From: Schistosoma mansoni
Taxonomy: Eukaryota; Platyhelminthes; Trematoda; Strigeidida; Schistosomatidae
Assembly (NCBI RefSeq): GCF_000237925.1
Contig: NW_017386049.1
Span: 62,001 to 126,000, forward strand
Direction of reading: 5' to 3'
Length of the DNA stretch: 64,000 nt
Shown piece by piece: positions 1-11,275 of the stretch. Under the pieces are notes generated by a model, which did no database searches, had not been told where the DNA came from, and saw only the letters and a program-made list of their open reading frames with translations. How positions within the stretch are numbered: the first letter of the stretch is position 1; each line of letters opens with the position of its first letter. Made by a program: the position numbers and the translations under genes.

Positions 1-2240
1 ACTGATGATAGATTTCCAGATTGCTTTTGTTGATAAACAGACATATTCTTCTGTTGAGCAAATGCATGGGTTGTTCTTGCTGAAACTCCAACAAAACGCC
101 AATGCCATTAAATTATACTGCCCGAAACACTCACTCAATAGATCTCTAGGTAGGTACGCGTTTGTTGATCAGTTGCGATCGAAATCTCTTTACTCAATAG
201 AGTCTGACTGCCTGAAGTTCAGCATATACATAATGAGAATACTCAAATCAATACAGAACATCTTATCTTCAATGACTAAGTTATTCGCTCTCCCATCACA
301 ATCGCTTTATGAACGACGCGTTAAATAACTCAGATTTGCACATACTATGACCTGTGTGTCTACAAAATATTAAGCTGCTTTACGTCGTTATTCCATTCAA
401 GCAAAAGCTTTTGCGATTATATAAAGAAGGTGGAGTGTTCTATCCATTTACACTGTCATATCCATGTCAATAAACTGATAGATACCTTTATTACCACAAT
501 AGGAATACACACAGAAAAGACGCCTGATTAGTCTCCAGATGAAATGTTCAATAATTTATTCTATTAAAGATACCTCTTCAATTACCAATCACAAACCTAA
601 TTTTGAATGATTCATTGTACTATGCTGTGGAAGAGCAATAACTAACCAGTCACATTCTGTTCACACTAATGAGCAGTGATCAATGACTAACTGAATCGAA
701 TAACATCCATCGAAATGTAATATTTAATTGACAATTTACACTCTTTCTCACATCTATTTCAAGTGATTGGTTATTATTAGTTCGTGATAATTCACAAAAT
801 ATTCCATTGTTGAACAAAAAGATATCGAAATCTACATACTGATTGACATTACATTATTACTTAACCTAAACAATGATCATTATACATACAATTAGTTCAT
901 GGAGATATACGTGTTCCTGTCTGTGAAAATTTGTATTCTGTGGGGATGAATGAGTGATATTGGCAGTAAGAAAATGCATCACCTTTTGAAAAGAAACAAA
1001 GTTCACAGAATCTCTATCTTGAAGTGCCCTAATAGTGAGTTACATTAGGTGGCAATTATCCTCAGAGTTCTAATGAAAAGCAGTGATCAAAACAGTGTTC
1101 AATCATATCCGATATATGACGTACATCATCAATCGCAATGAATGATATCTCAGATTTAAGAATGTCAGCTATTCGATTCATTCAAACTCAATAGTTTGGA
1201 TGTTGAAATCTCGATTTTAGTGCTAAATCTTCCCAATTCAATCCATAGTTGAATTGTAGAAGCGTATTGCTAAGCAACTGTTTCATAGAACAAAACAACC
1301 ACCCTGTATTTTGTTGTTTCATGAAGTGGTCAGCGTCAACAATTTGCACAATAAACCATGATCACCTAAAAATGTCTTTTCATAACTACATTGAGGAGAA
1401 CTCGGTTCACCAATGATTTCACTAGATAATCATCAATAACCTACCGACAAGTTTCGATAAACATAAGCCATATCGCCCACTAACTATTATAGTTAATTAA
1501 CAAGTCCGATTAACAAATAAGGTGTGGCAATGGATAAATAAACTTGTTTCGTCACTGCGAACGACTTATTGATTATAAATCATGATGAAGACATAGAAAA
1601 GTTCAACTTTCGTCACTCTCCAGGATAGTATCATTAGACCGTTTTCTTGATTTCAATGGCAAGCTCGAATTCATTGACTCGTGTTTTGTAAATCTCTTCA
1701 AGCGTTTTTTCTAAGCAAAAACACCACATTTCTGTTCACTACATAGTAGTTTGAAGTATTTTCAAACGTCTTCAAGATTCATTTCGTATAACGATTGACG
1801 CAGTGTTCTAACAAACCGTCTATCGTATTTATTTATACACGTCTGAGGTTTTATTTCGTGGTTTCAATTTACAGTATTATTTCTTCTTGTGTTATCTATG
1901 TGGTCGCTTTTTAAATGCTACATTTGGAAGACCATTTCATCTGTAAATAGATCCCTTAGTTTATTTCCGATGGTCGTTGATCTTCTCTGATAGACACAGA
2001 TGTCCAATGTTTTCTGAATTCGAATAAACATCATTGTTTAGATGAGTAAGATATATCTGTACATATATCTGCACATATCTGTAGAAACAACATGTGGATT
2101 AACAACAGAAATCACTAGTTCTTATAGTTCATCTTTTTCTTCTGAGTTTCAGAAATATCAGGAATCAATACTGATACTAAAGAATTTTTCTAATAGTTCA
2201 TTTTTGGATTGTACAAGTCAATTCAATATCTTCCAGACAG
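1..2240. other. No supportable gene or repeat
   Basis: AT-rich sequence. The reading frames here, including an open stretch over 5-328, show no recognisable domain, splice context or similarity to other parts of the window. I see nothing I can name. Confidence 0.5.
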
Positions 2241-2474
2241 TTGAAAAACAAATACATTGAAAAAACATGTTCAATGTTACTATGGATAGCATTTGTTATT
2301 GATTTAATCTCCTTGCTCAAATATCGAGTTGTTGTCAACCAGAAATTGACAGAAGAATATCACTTCGTATTTGTTGGAGTGATTATTGAAATTTCTCGCA
2401 ATAGACATGACAAGCTCAGGAAGCATTACGAAGCATTTTATCCAATCAACGTTCGACTAAAAGATTTGCTATAA
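2241..2474 (+). pseudogene. Possible annexin-like terminal exon or relic
   Basis: An open frame ends with a TAA at 2472-2474. Its last third reads EISRNRHDKLRKHYEAFYP, followed by a hydrophobic and acidic stretch. This has the spacing of annexin helices A-B (hydrophobic, R/N-rich loop, L..hYeafY, then L.dLL) and resembles the helix carrying NAQRQHIVHYYKTF in gene B of this window. No upstream exon with matching phase was found, and there is no convincing acceptor. It may be the 3' remnant of another member of the annexin cluster, or chance similarity. Confidence 0.22.
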
Positions 2475-2626
2475 ACATCACAAAAATAAAACGTCACATG
2501 TAGAGTTTCTGATTAGCTGATTACTAAACAGCTAGTATGTTTAGCCGTATTCTCGAATTTCCAGGAAAATCCAAAGGCTTCTAAAATATTATAAAAACCC
2601 AATATCTTCTGTACAAAAATGAACTT

Positions 2627-2670
2627 TTAGAGTTGAAGACCATCAACGTTGATGATCTATGTCAAATGAT
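2627..2670 (+). repeat. Fragment of unclassified repeat R
   Basis: This short stretch, with the palindromic core ATCAACGTTGAT, matches the start of a longer copy at 51790 and the reverse complement of sequence near 3540-3578. Another scrap with the same palindrome lies near 4105-4130. Confidence 0.6.
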
Positions 2671-3157
2671 TGGAGTCCCTTGGTGGGTACAACTCATAGT
2701 AGGTGTCACTAATTCAAGTGCTGTCTCACTTCTCATACCAGGGGCATCATTGGCACTGATAATCACTATCCATCAAAATAAATTAGACTTAATCGAATTG
2801 ATAGGCTACACATCTTCTATCATGAAGCTGGTCGTTAATACTTACATTAATAGTATTTAGATAAAGGTTTTAATCTAAATTCCTTTGTCTCACAAAAAAT
2901 TTCGATACTCGATTTCTCCATTACTTTTTTTCTATATTTGAATGATACTACTATCAGGTAAGGTAGTAGCTTTATACTTCCCTCAATTTTAATATTCGAT
3001 TAAAATACTTGGGTAAATGATTAATCATAAAACGAAGAATATGGATAGCTCTTAGTGAATTACCAAATAGTATTTACTTGAATCAATCCTCTCTGTCATT
3101 GTTATTATTCTTATCGGGATTCGAACCCAAGAAATATTGATTTCAACATCAACATTT

Positions 3158-3357
3158 NNNNNNNNNNNNNNNNNNNNNNNNNNNNNNNNNNNNNNNNNNN
3201 NNNNNNNNNNNNNNNNNNNNNNNNNNNNNNNNNNNNNNNNNNNNNNNNNNNNNNNNNNNNNNNNNNNNNNNNNNNNNNNNNNNNNNNNNNNNNNNNNNNN
3301 NNNNNNNNNNNNNNNNNNNNNNNNNNNNNNNNNNNNNNNNNNNNNNNNNNNNNNNNN
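3158..3357. other. Assembly gap (200 N)
   Basis: Run of 200 N. The round length suggests a placeholder, so the true size is unknown. Reading frames that cross it are artefacts. Confidence 0.99.
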
Positions 3358-3580
3358 TTTCGCTCGTATCTACTTTAACCAATATATTCTTGTAATAACG
3401 TCCTTTGTGTTGTACAGTCTACAGAGCATCAATGATCCATTGATGAGTCGATGAGGCAATCCACGTAAGGTGCTTATCACGAGGTGTAACTTCGAAGATA
3501 GTTTATTCGTTACACCGTTCCCGTCCAACTCGAGTAGGCCTCCAATCATTCGGAATAGATCAACAATGTTGATCATTTAC
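3358..3580 (-). repeat. Repeat R copy with residual coding frame
   Basis: On the minus strand an open frame runs from about 3576 into the gap without a stop, reading MINIVDLFRMIGGLLELDGN at its start and NTKDVITRIYWLKVDTSE near the gap. The copy at 51790-52080 has the same peptide frame, broken by stops (GGLLEFDRDGVTNKL and RLYNTKDVITGIY). Conservation at protein level between diverged copies suggests part of a transposon-encoded protein. I do not recognise the family. Confidence 0.5.
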
Positions 3581-4756
3581 ACTGGTGAGCAAGACTTCGT
3601 ATAACTCAACCTATCATTATGATCCTTTTTTATTTGCACTATATACTTATCAATTTTCATTCTAACGTCGTACATGTTAATCAAATGCTGTGAACATTCG
3701 TTGCTTCATATCCTTGTTGATTCGTATTTCAACTTAAATAATTAGTTCAATCGATAGAACTAACCAATCAACTGCGATTATAATCGGTCATCGTGGTTCT
3801 TTAACAAGCATTAGCAGCATGTAAATGCTCCTGTGAAATATATCTGTTAAAACATCAACCACTCGTAATTATAGCCACATGGCAACACGAACGCATATCT
3901 GTTTGAAACTTATCCACTTGTATAAGCAATACAGGATTAACTGCCTATTATAAATTCATCTTTCTACTTAATCAATGTCAACTAACTTCTATCAGAAACT
4001 ATCTACCAGAATATTTTACTTTCTTCACCACTGCATGCCTAATTTCCAATTGCTGAGTTCCATGGCGAAACAGGATACGAATGCTAGAAATTTACGGTGA
4101 CATAGACCGTCAACGTTGATGGTCTACAAAATCTAGCTTCACCGATTTCTGTTGACAGACTACAGGCCCCGAACATTCTCTAACTCAATCAAAACATCTC
4201 CTCAATAATATCATCTTGTTATGTGAATTTGAAGCCGTTGAGAAAGACATAGCGCGCAGACTAAATAAATATTCATCCACGAATGCTTACAGACGAAGAA
4301 ATCCATTTTAATTCTGTTGCAAATTTAATACGAATTTGAATACAAAAGGATTAGTTAAAATTTGTACGATCTCCTATAGAATCTGATGGCGTCCACCTAA
4401 CCTCTATATCCAACTTCCTTCAATATTCAACACAGCAGGCGGTACGTTCGAAGCATGCGTTACGATTACACGGTATTTTTTTAAAGTGTTATATATACTT
4501 GAACCTTAGTTTATAACTTAATAATAACTCAATAATAACTTAACCCGTTAAGTAAAATGGGTTGACTGAAAAATGAACAAGCCCAGAAAAGTCCTATTTC
4601 TCCAGATAATAACAATTCTGTTTTAACCTAAAGCCTATGCTCTGCAACTCCTGTGGCATCAGATAATAGTGGGAGTTGACATGTACCTCACCTGATGCTG
4701 TATGACACAGTGTCAAACTTAATAATGAGTTCTAGCTCACGACCTGAGCGTATCGA
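3581..4756. other. No supportable gene
   Basis: Unassigned AT-rich sequence apart from a scrap of repeat R near 4105-4130. No exon with splice signals or conserved frame was recognised. Confidence 0.45.
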
Positions 4757-4925
4757 TATTTAAAGCAATTAGTCCCTTTGATAAATTTCGATAACGTAAT
4801 GAGAAGACGAAGATTATCAGAACTATGTGATATATTAGCGCAATACATTTCGAACAATCTGATCACACATATACTTGTTAAGAACATTTATATATAAAAA
4901 TTAAAGGTCAACTAGACTGGAAATA
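4757..4925 (+). repeat. Dispersed repeat D
   Basis: This stretch shares long near-identical sequence, including AGAAGACGAAGATTATCAG and GCGCAATACATTTCGAACAA, with 40130-40265, 40293-40440 (inverted), 49030-49190 and 56505-56640. No coding frame is conserved. It is a family of unknown origin in this genome. Confidence 0.75.
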
Positions 4926-4940
4926 GGGGTAAGAATAGAC

Positions 4941-5690
4941 GGCGAGACTAAAGAACATGGACGAGCCAATCAAAAGCTTTCGCGGGCTTTCAAGGTCACG
5001 GCGCTAAGTTCGGTACCTGACGCTTACGTACGGTCGGTTTACAACAGATTTTAGAGAAAACATGATAATTAAGCGTCTATAAGAGAAGTGATCATAAGAT
5101 TTTGGCGCAAAATTCAATTATACATTTCTATAAATAGAGTTTTGGCATTATAGTTGATGTCAGTTCGTGATGAAAACCCTAAGTATAATTCCTAACCTTA
5201 ACCAAGAATGTAAATCATAATTTGAATTCTTCACACAGGTTTATAACCCTCATTTTGTCTTAGTTATTATGTGGACACTCTGAGATTCACTCTAGCGTCG
5301 CTCAAAAGGCGTCCATATTTTATAGTCTCATCCTTAACCCTAAACCTTAACCCTAATCCTAAACCCTAAACCAAACCAACATACCGACAACACTGAAACT
5401 ATGTGGTCTATGCTGAAAGAATTTTTGAGACTTTTTCATGGTTCCAGAGGTCGACTACTATGGAGCCACATGGATGAGTTCCTGTGCCGGATGCATTATG
5501 ATTTTAGAACTTCTGAACCTATATCTGACCTTGATAAGTATTTGAGTCATGTAAAAGAACAGTATCCCCTTTAATTTTTGAGTTTTGTATAATATATTTT
5601 TACTGTATACTAACTGTCTTCTGATTGGCTAGTATTTCTCAAGGTCATCTAAGATTCGTTCAAAGGTCGTCCATGTTCTTTAGTCCCGCC
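4941..5690 (+). mobile_element. Merlin-family DNA transposon, internally deleted
   Basis: The element starts GGCGAGACTAAAGAACATGG and ends with its inverted counterpart ATGTTCTTTAGTCCCGCC, giving imperfect terminal inverted repeats of over 20 bp. It is flanked by an exact 8-bp target duplication, GAATAGAC, at 4933-4940 and 5691-5698. Near its 3' end it encodes the C-terminal part of an ISXO2-like DDE transposase. Eight- to nine-bp duplications, short inverted repeats and this transposase type define the Merlin superfamily, which is known from Schistosoma. At 750 bp it is too short for a whole transposase gene, so it must be mobilised in trans or be dead. Related copies lie at 30863-31593 and 22655-23261. 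Confidence 0.85.
5374..5574 (+). pseudogene. Merlin (ISXO2-like) transposase, C-terminal fragment
   Basis: This open frame of 66 codons plus stop carries HTDNTETMWSMLKEFLR followed by GRLLWSHMDEFLCRMHYDF. The pattern (N.E..W..lK, then a basic loop, then L..hmdeFL.R..Yd) is the last catalytic-acid region of ISXO2-like transposases used by Merlin elements. The N-terminal two thirds of the enzyme are missing. The second copy at 31281-31478 reads NNIEAVWSRLIEFFR and keeps the frame, so the conservation is at protein level. The protein alone cannot be functional. Confidence 0.7.
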
Positions 5691-5859
5691 GAATAGACAA
5701 GGATAATAATGATCAAATAATGTGGAAATAATTTGACGCCTAACCACTCTGGATAATAAGCATATATTACCAGGGTAGGTTTAAAGAGAGAACAAACTGT
5801 TTTTGAATACACAAAGGGGGTTTGAATTTTCGTATGGCTAAGGCTTCAATAAACCTTAG

Positions 5860-6144
5860 TATACACCAGACTGACCAGTTGCAATCCTAACACATCGATG
5901 TGAAGATTCAAACAAACAATACTAAGTGAATTTAAACTTCACCTCATCGCACAAGCAAGTGGCTATCAGCACTCCGTGGCCGAGTGGATAACGCGATGGC
6001 GTTTGAAGCGAGAGTACTTGGTTCGAGTCCCAGAGTGAACATCAACTCAGATGCAGGTACATCCAGCTGACGAGTCCCAAATAGGACGAAACGCGTGTCC
6101 TGGATTCCACTGCTAGCCACTATCCATCTTTGCTTATCATGCTT
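5860..6144 (+). mobile_element. S-alpha-type hammerhead SINE (type I)
   Basis: A tRNA-like head has an A-box-like GTGGCCGAGTGG near 5979 and a B-box-like GGTTCGAGTCC near 6021. It is followed by a complete hammerhead motif and the conserved stretch ending CTATCCATCTTTGCTTA. The 5' part (GACCAGTTGCAATCCTAACA) recurs after the ribozyme in the copies at 44450 and 59715, so the unit is circularly permuted, as expected for a family that also occurs in tandem. Its 3' end abuts the Penelope-like fragment at about 6144. Confidence 0.85.
6061..6105 (+). ncRNA. Hammerhead ribozyme, type I, core intact
   Basis: Stem I ATCCAG pairs with CTGGAT. The core is CTGACGA, then a GTCCC/GGAC stem II with loop AAATA, then GAA, a very short stem III (ACGCGTGT) and the cleavage triplet GTC. 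Every invariant base is present. The 4-8 nt stem III is typical of schistosome hammerheads, which may act best as dimers. Expected to self-cleave SINE RNA after the C at about 6099. Confidence 0.88.
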
Positions 6145-6806
6145 AGTATACGCCCTTTTACACTTTTAAACAACACAACAAAAGCCGAGTTTAGATCAAT
6201 CTTATGACCTGTTTCAATTATATGTTTAGCAATAGAGGATGATGGATGTTTATCCTCTACTCTTATTGGGTCATTCGACTGTATTTGTTTTTGCAATTAT
6301 TTTGGTACATGTTCACCCACCCTAATTTTCAGATCACGATTGCTCCTCCCTATGTATGTGTGACCACACACACATTTAAATTGGTAAACGCAGTGAGATG
6401 TGACACAATCGTTTTCATGTCGTCTAGGTTTTGAATGAAGCATGGACCTCATTCTTTCCCTGATTATGACTTTCGCAGCACAAAACGTTTTGTTGATAAC
6501 AGATTTAAGCCTTTGTTTCAATAAAAGGCTATTTGAATCACCTCTAAATGGTAAGGTGATGTAGACGGGCTTTTTCTCTACCAAGGCTACAGTAGGTCTC
6601 GCTGTGCCCTGAACTTTCCATCTATTGATAAATTTAGGTGGATAGCCATTCCCGATTGATGTCTTGGTTAACAAATTAACATCGTCATCAATAGCGTCAT
6701 TTGTGCAAATACGACGAAGCCTGTTAAAAAGGCACTTTACCAAACCACGTTTGTATTGTACAGGGCAATAACTATAGTAACTAAGATATTGACCCGTCCA
6801 CGTCGG
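6140..6806 (-). pseudogene. Penelope-like element, GIY-YIG endonuclease region
   Basis: Read on the minus strand from 6806, the frame begins TWTGQYLSYYSYCPVQYKRG and continues through the post-reverse-transcriptase linker (GNGYPPKFINRW) to a GIY-YIG-type end: CVYQFKCVCGHTYIGRSNRD then LKIRVGEH. One in-frame TAA follows, and after it the same frame continues with SSSIAKHIIETGHKIDL and FKSVKGRIL, the conserved Penelope C-terminal region. The element is truncated at both ends: the reverse transcriptase is missing on the right, and the 3' end joins the S-alpha SINE at about 6144. Confidence 0.85.
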
Positions 6807-6830
6807 TTTTCGAAAAATGGATCGTTTTAT

Positions 6831-8045
6831 TGAGCCATCTTCGATATTATTAATAGTGAATTAGACACTGTGAATAAGCAATTAAGCGACATGCGTTGTA
6901 AAGTGGAGTCACTTGCGGGCTCTTTATTAAAGCATGATGATTTTAAGCTAAAACTAAAGACACTGTCATCCGTTAAACTGCTGTTGTCAAAGGATGTAGT
7001 TCCTGCAGAACTTGAAGACAGCATCAAAGTAGATTCTGTTATGGACTTAATAGCTAGTGAAGTCATTAAACGAATAGTCTCTCGAAATAATGTGATTATC
7101 TGTAACATACCAGACAAATTCGCCATTAAAAATGTAAGGGATTCGATATTAAAGGCAGCTAACCTCCAAGACAGTCCATGCTAATGTATTCGACCTAATA
7201 AGAAGTACCAGAATTACTCGTGTCCTATCTTGTTTAGATTTGATTCCCATTTATCAGCTGAACAGTTGAAAGAATCCAAACAGCCAATCTGTGCGCTTAC
7301 GAAGTTTAAAAACGCTAGTATGTTCGCGAATAAAACCAGCAACCAACGACTGACGCAAAAGCGTACCTTAAACAAAAATAACATTGTTAAGGTCACAACA
7401 AACCCCGTTGCCCCAGCAGCTGAACCCACTGGTGCTGCTAAGCTACCTCATGTTAGTCAGTGCACTGATTTACCAATGCAGAGTGCTAGTCTGTCTCTCA
7501 TACCTGCAATGACCCCAGATGACCAAAGTATATCTAATGGAGACACTAATGCGATATTTTCCAGTGTTATATCTGAAGCCCATAATCAAACACCTAATTC
7601 TAATAGGAAGACTCTTGAAAACACTTTGACAACTAAAAAGTCTATACCAGTTGGGAAGAAAGTATATACAAAACCTGGTTGTAGACCAAATACCAAAAAT
7701 ATTTCAATGGCGTTACCGAACAAAAATGTACTTTCCGAAACCATGCTTTACCCTACTCATCGTAGGATAGGCTATAAGGACACACTTCGTTTAAACGTCG
7801 CACGAGACGGAAACTACAACCATTGTGTAGACAGGCCTACTATTAAACAGACGGCAATGAACCAACGTGCCCCATGGTTACTTTCAAATATTTTAAATAT
7901 TAAACCTGTAAGACGTAAGTCTTCTCATCACTTTCGCAATGGGGAAGATGGAATACTAGGTTACGCACTATCAACGCAACCTCAACTAGCAGGCAACTGT
8001 CTTAACTGTCCACCAAGACAATTTCAACAAATTAATCCACCGTAA
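6831..8045 (+). pseudogene. CR1 LINE ORF1 (RNA-binding protein), broken
   Basis: One frame from about 6831 to the stop at 8043-8045 is interrupted by a single TAA at 7182-7184. It carries SRNNVIICNIPDKFAIKNVR, the RRM-like motif found in CR1/L2 ORF1 proteins, followed after the stop by FRFDSHLSAEQLKESK and a long Ser/Thr/Pro/Asn-rich tail ending NCLNCPPRQF. ORF1 proteins coat the LINE RNA. With one stop this copy is inactive unless the stop is a sequencing error. The upstream start is unclear: an ATG at 6817 lies one frame off. Confidence 0.65.
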
Positions 8046-8156
8046 CAAAATAATAATTTTTTTCGGCTTCCAGAAATCATTAGTTCCACTAGCACTACAG
8101 TTCGCTCAAACTATAGACCGTGTGATCAGACAAACACACTAAACTATAGTCCAGGC

Positions 8157-9044
8157 AAATTTAGAACACATACCATTCATAGGGATGCTCTCGGTTTTGT
8201 TACACTCCATACTCCCTTTTTGAACTTATTACTCATTAACGCACGTTCACTTCTGAACAAAATTATATTATATTTGTTATATATTTGCCTTGAATACCCT
8301 AACAAATAACGAAGTTGAAAAATGTGTTTTGAATAGTTTACCAGAATCAGTCTGAATATCAATCCACACGGTGAATCATAGTCTACTTCTAGGATATATA
8401 TAGAGCTCCTGATAGTTCGGATAATGTGAATGATCGTATTATCAACGCATTTATACATGTATCTACTCCAAACGTCAGTGATAAGTTTATCGCAGGAGCA
8501 TCGCTGGTTGTCAGTCAAGCAATGATGAATTTTCGGCAATCCTTAACCTGCATTGCTGGTCACAGTGGGTTCATACCCCAACAAGGGGTGATAATATACT
8601 TGATTTAATATTTAGTACAGATGTCACCCCAGTATCTGTACAAGTATACAATGAATTTGAAAGCAGTGGCCATAAGATAGTAGCTTATGCTCTCCCTATC
8701 TATTCCTCTCATAACCGACCAATTCAAAACCCTGACAATATAGAGACTATGAGCATGCTGACTGGGACCTTCTACGCTCACTGATCAAACTCTCAGACTG
8801 GGATGAATTCTCCTCATGTAGTAGTCTCATAGATACCATCAACGTATTCTATTTGATTGTTAGCTCTTGTCTCGATTCCTGTGCACCAATTAAAACGTAC
8901 GGGTTTAATAAACCTTACGAATTGTATATACCAGCAAAATATCGTAATAAACTAAGACGCCTACAGAAACATTATTTTAAGTCACACGACGTTATGGCAG
9001 TTCCAGAAATAACAATAAACGCGCCAAAGCAACTCTAAATGTTG
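8157..9044 (+). pseudogene. CR1 LINE endonuclease region, degraded
   Basis: The frame opens with FLNLLLINARSLLNKI at about 8217, which is the N-terminal strand of an apurinic-type endonuclease domain. It then breaks repeatedly. Later pieces include the DHRIV-equivalent region near 8670 and SCLDSCAPIKTYGFNKPYE and KYRNKLRRLQKHYFKS at 8870-8985, which match the intact second copy (YRNKLRRLKKRYFKYND). Several frameshifts and a large deletion make it non-functional. Confidence 0.7.
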
Positions 9045-9545
9045 ACAAACCATGTGATCCTGCATGATATCAGTTTTATATAAGACTCTAAAACTATAGC
9101 AGAAGTTTTCGGTGGTAATTTTACGAATGGTAATGAATTCCTAACTAGCAATTAGTTTAAGAGTCATGTGTGTGACTAATAACTCATCAGAATTTGTCTC
9201 CTTCACATTCTTGAATATTGGTTAGGCTGTCAATACTCCCAATGGACAGAGAGTTCATGGAGTAGACGGGATTTCATCGTTTGAGATGATTAGCTAACAA
9301 GTTGTTATAAATAAACTGTCATATCACAGGATCTAAAACACCGCTTAATTTCATTCATTCCTTTCTTAGTCACCGACATCGAATAGGTAAAATTAACCCT
9401 TCATTGTAGAAAGCTGTCACTGTAAGAATTGGCGTAATATAAGGCACTGTCCTAGGCCCTTTGCTCTTCTTAGATTTTATCAATGATATTGGCGAACATC
9501 TTTGCGTGGGTAACCCCCTTCTCTGTGCATATGATTTGAAAGGCT
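9040..9545 (+). pseudogene. Collapsed duplicate of CR1 reverse-transcriptase segment
   Basis: The phrase encoded as ILHNNGFI.DSKTIADLF at about 9585-9640 has a broken counterpart at about 9058-9120. Pieces of the reverse transcriptase (PLLFLDFINDI and CAYDLKGLYKRA) follow at 9455-9555, before the better copy starts. The middle of the domain is deleted and no long frame survives. Confidence 0.6.
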
Positions 9546-11275
9546 TGTATAAACGTGCTAAGCCAACTCAAAATGCTGATATACCATGCATCCTGCATAA
9601 TAACGGTTTTATATAAGACTCCAAAACTATAGCAGACCTTTTCCCTGTTAATTTTGCAAATGTCAAGGAATCCATAAATGGTGCTGTTTCAAGAGTTATT
9701 TGTGTGACTAATAACTCAATAAAATCCATCTCCTTCACATGCTCGAAAATTAGTAAGGCTTTAATTAGCCTTAAGGTTTCGAGAGGTCACGGAGCAGACG
9801 GGATTTCATCATTTCTCTACAAGTATGGTGATCCAGATATTCCGCTTCTTCTAAAAAAGCTGTTTACTCTCTCAATGGAATCAGGCTCTTACCCTGACCT
9901 TTGGAAAACCGCGTACATCATATCACGTTACAAATCTGGAGATAAGACTGACATGAACAATTATCGGTCGATATATATTACTCCCGTTATCTCTAGGATT
10001 ATGGAAAAACTTATTAGTGACGAACTATGTAACTATTTACTGACTGAAAAATTTATCAATGATACGCAACATGGATTTTTTAAAAATCGATCTTGTATGA
10101 CATGTCACTTTGATTTTTTTAATTCAGTCTATACTCTTCGTAGCCAAGGATATCTTGTATTAGTACTATACCTGGACATTTCTAAAGCCTTCGAAATGGT
10201 CAACCACCAACTTCTCATAGGTAAACTCGCATCTTATGGGGTCCAAAACCCGTTACTAGCCTGGTTTGATTCCTTCCTCAGCAATCGACTTCAAATGGTT
10301 AAAATTAAATCTTCATTGTGGAACGCTGTCGCTGTAAGAAGTGGTGTAATACAATGTAGTGTCTTAGGCCTATTGTTCTTTTCGGCTTTTATCAATGATA
10401 TTTGCCAGCGTTTTTGTGTGTGTAAGCCATTTTTGTATGCAGATGACCTTAAAGTAGTGCATTCATTTTCTCCACATGAGCTGAGCAATATTCAAAATGG
10501 CAGCTGGAGCTTATTACAGCTAAATGCGGATGGATATGCATCGGTGATACATCCATCACTCAACTTAGATCTTACCATAAATAGTGAAGTGTCATATAGG
10601 TTACAGACGGGAGTCGACTTAGATCTTAGGTACTCCTACGACCTGTCGTTTAAAGAACAAATAATGGAACAGACTTCCAAGTCTCAATGCCTTATAGGTT
10701 ACATAACTCGGAACCTTTTTACCAATGAATCAGGTATATTAATGTACAAAGTTTGTGTTCGACCACTCCTTGAATACTGCGCGTTTATTCTAAGTAGTGC
10801 GCACATAAAGGATAAATTAAGGCTGAAATCAGTACAGAGACGTTTTACACTTCGTACTCTTGGAACTGATTGTGCTTTGACATATAACTCTAGGTGTAAT
10901 AAACTCGGGCTTGACCCTTTATGGAAGAGGAGACTCAAACTAAATCTTATCTTTTTATCCAGAATACTTAACAAACTATCCTTCACATCCAACCAGGCGA
11001 TTCAATATGCAGAAACGTCATATTACGACATTCGTAACTGTTTGTGTTTAGCGAAACAAACATATTCCAGATCTTCTCTCTATAGGAATTACTTTGCCTG
11101 TAAATTTTCTAGACTCTTGGATATCTCCCCATATACTATCCATAAGATAAAGTCTCTCTCATTATTTGTTCGCTCCAGTGATGCATACTGCACCTCTGAA
11201 AATGCATTAAATATTCTAGCGCCTGTAAGTGTATCTTACTCCACAAGTGTGATTATAAGAACTTTAAATGTTTAA
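9546..11275 (+). pseudogene. CR1 LINE reverse transcriptase
   Basis: An open frame of over 520 codons begins before 9704. It shows RT motifs in order: KVSRGHGADGISSFLYKYG (fingers), PVISRIMEKL, QHGFFKNRSCMTCHF, LVLYLDISKAFEMVNH (first catalytic Asp), GVIQCSVLGLLFFSAFINDI, and FLYADDLKVVHSF (catalytic YADD). A thumb/C-terminal region follows, ending near TLNV. Compared with the copy at 57.4-59.7 kb, the usual QGS of the primer-grip region is changed to QCS and the region after YADD is shortened around 10490-10620. The catalytic Asp residues remain, but with broken ORF1 and endonuclease the element is probably dead. Confidence 0.8.

Noticed and set aside
5-328. 107-codon frame at the left edge
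   Set aside because: No domain, no splice context, no repeat partner and no start context that would support a gene.
3137-3576. Open frames running across the N run at 3158-3357
   Set aside because: The frames are open only because N is not a stop. Only the minus-strand part from 3576 to the gap edge is real sequence, and it is treated as repeat R.
5972-6040. Possible tRNA gene
   Set aside because: It has A-box and B-box-like sequences, but the arms do not fold into a convincing cloverleaf and the segment is the head of a repeated SINE.
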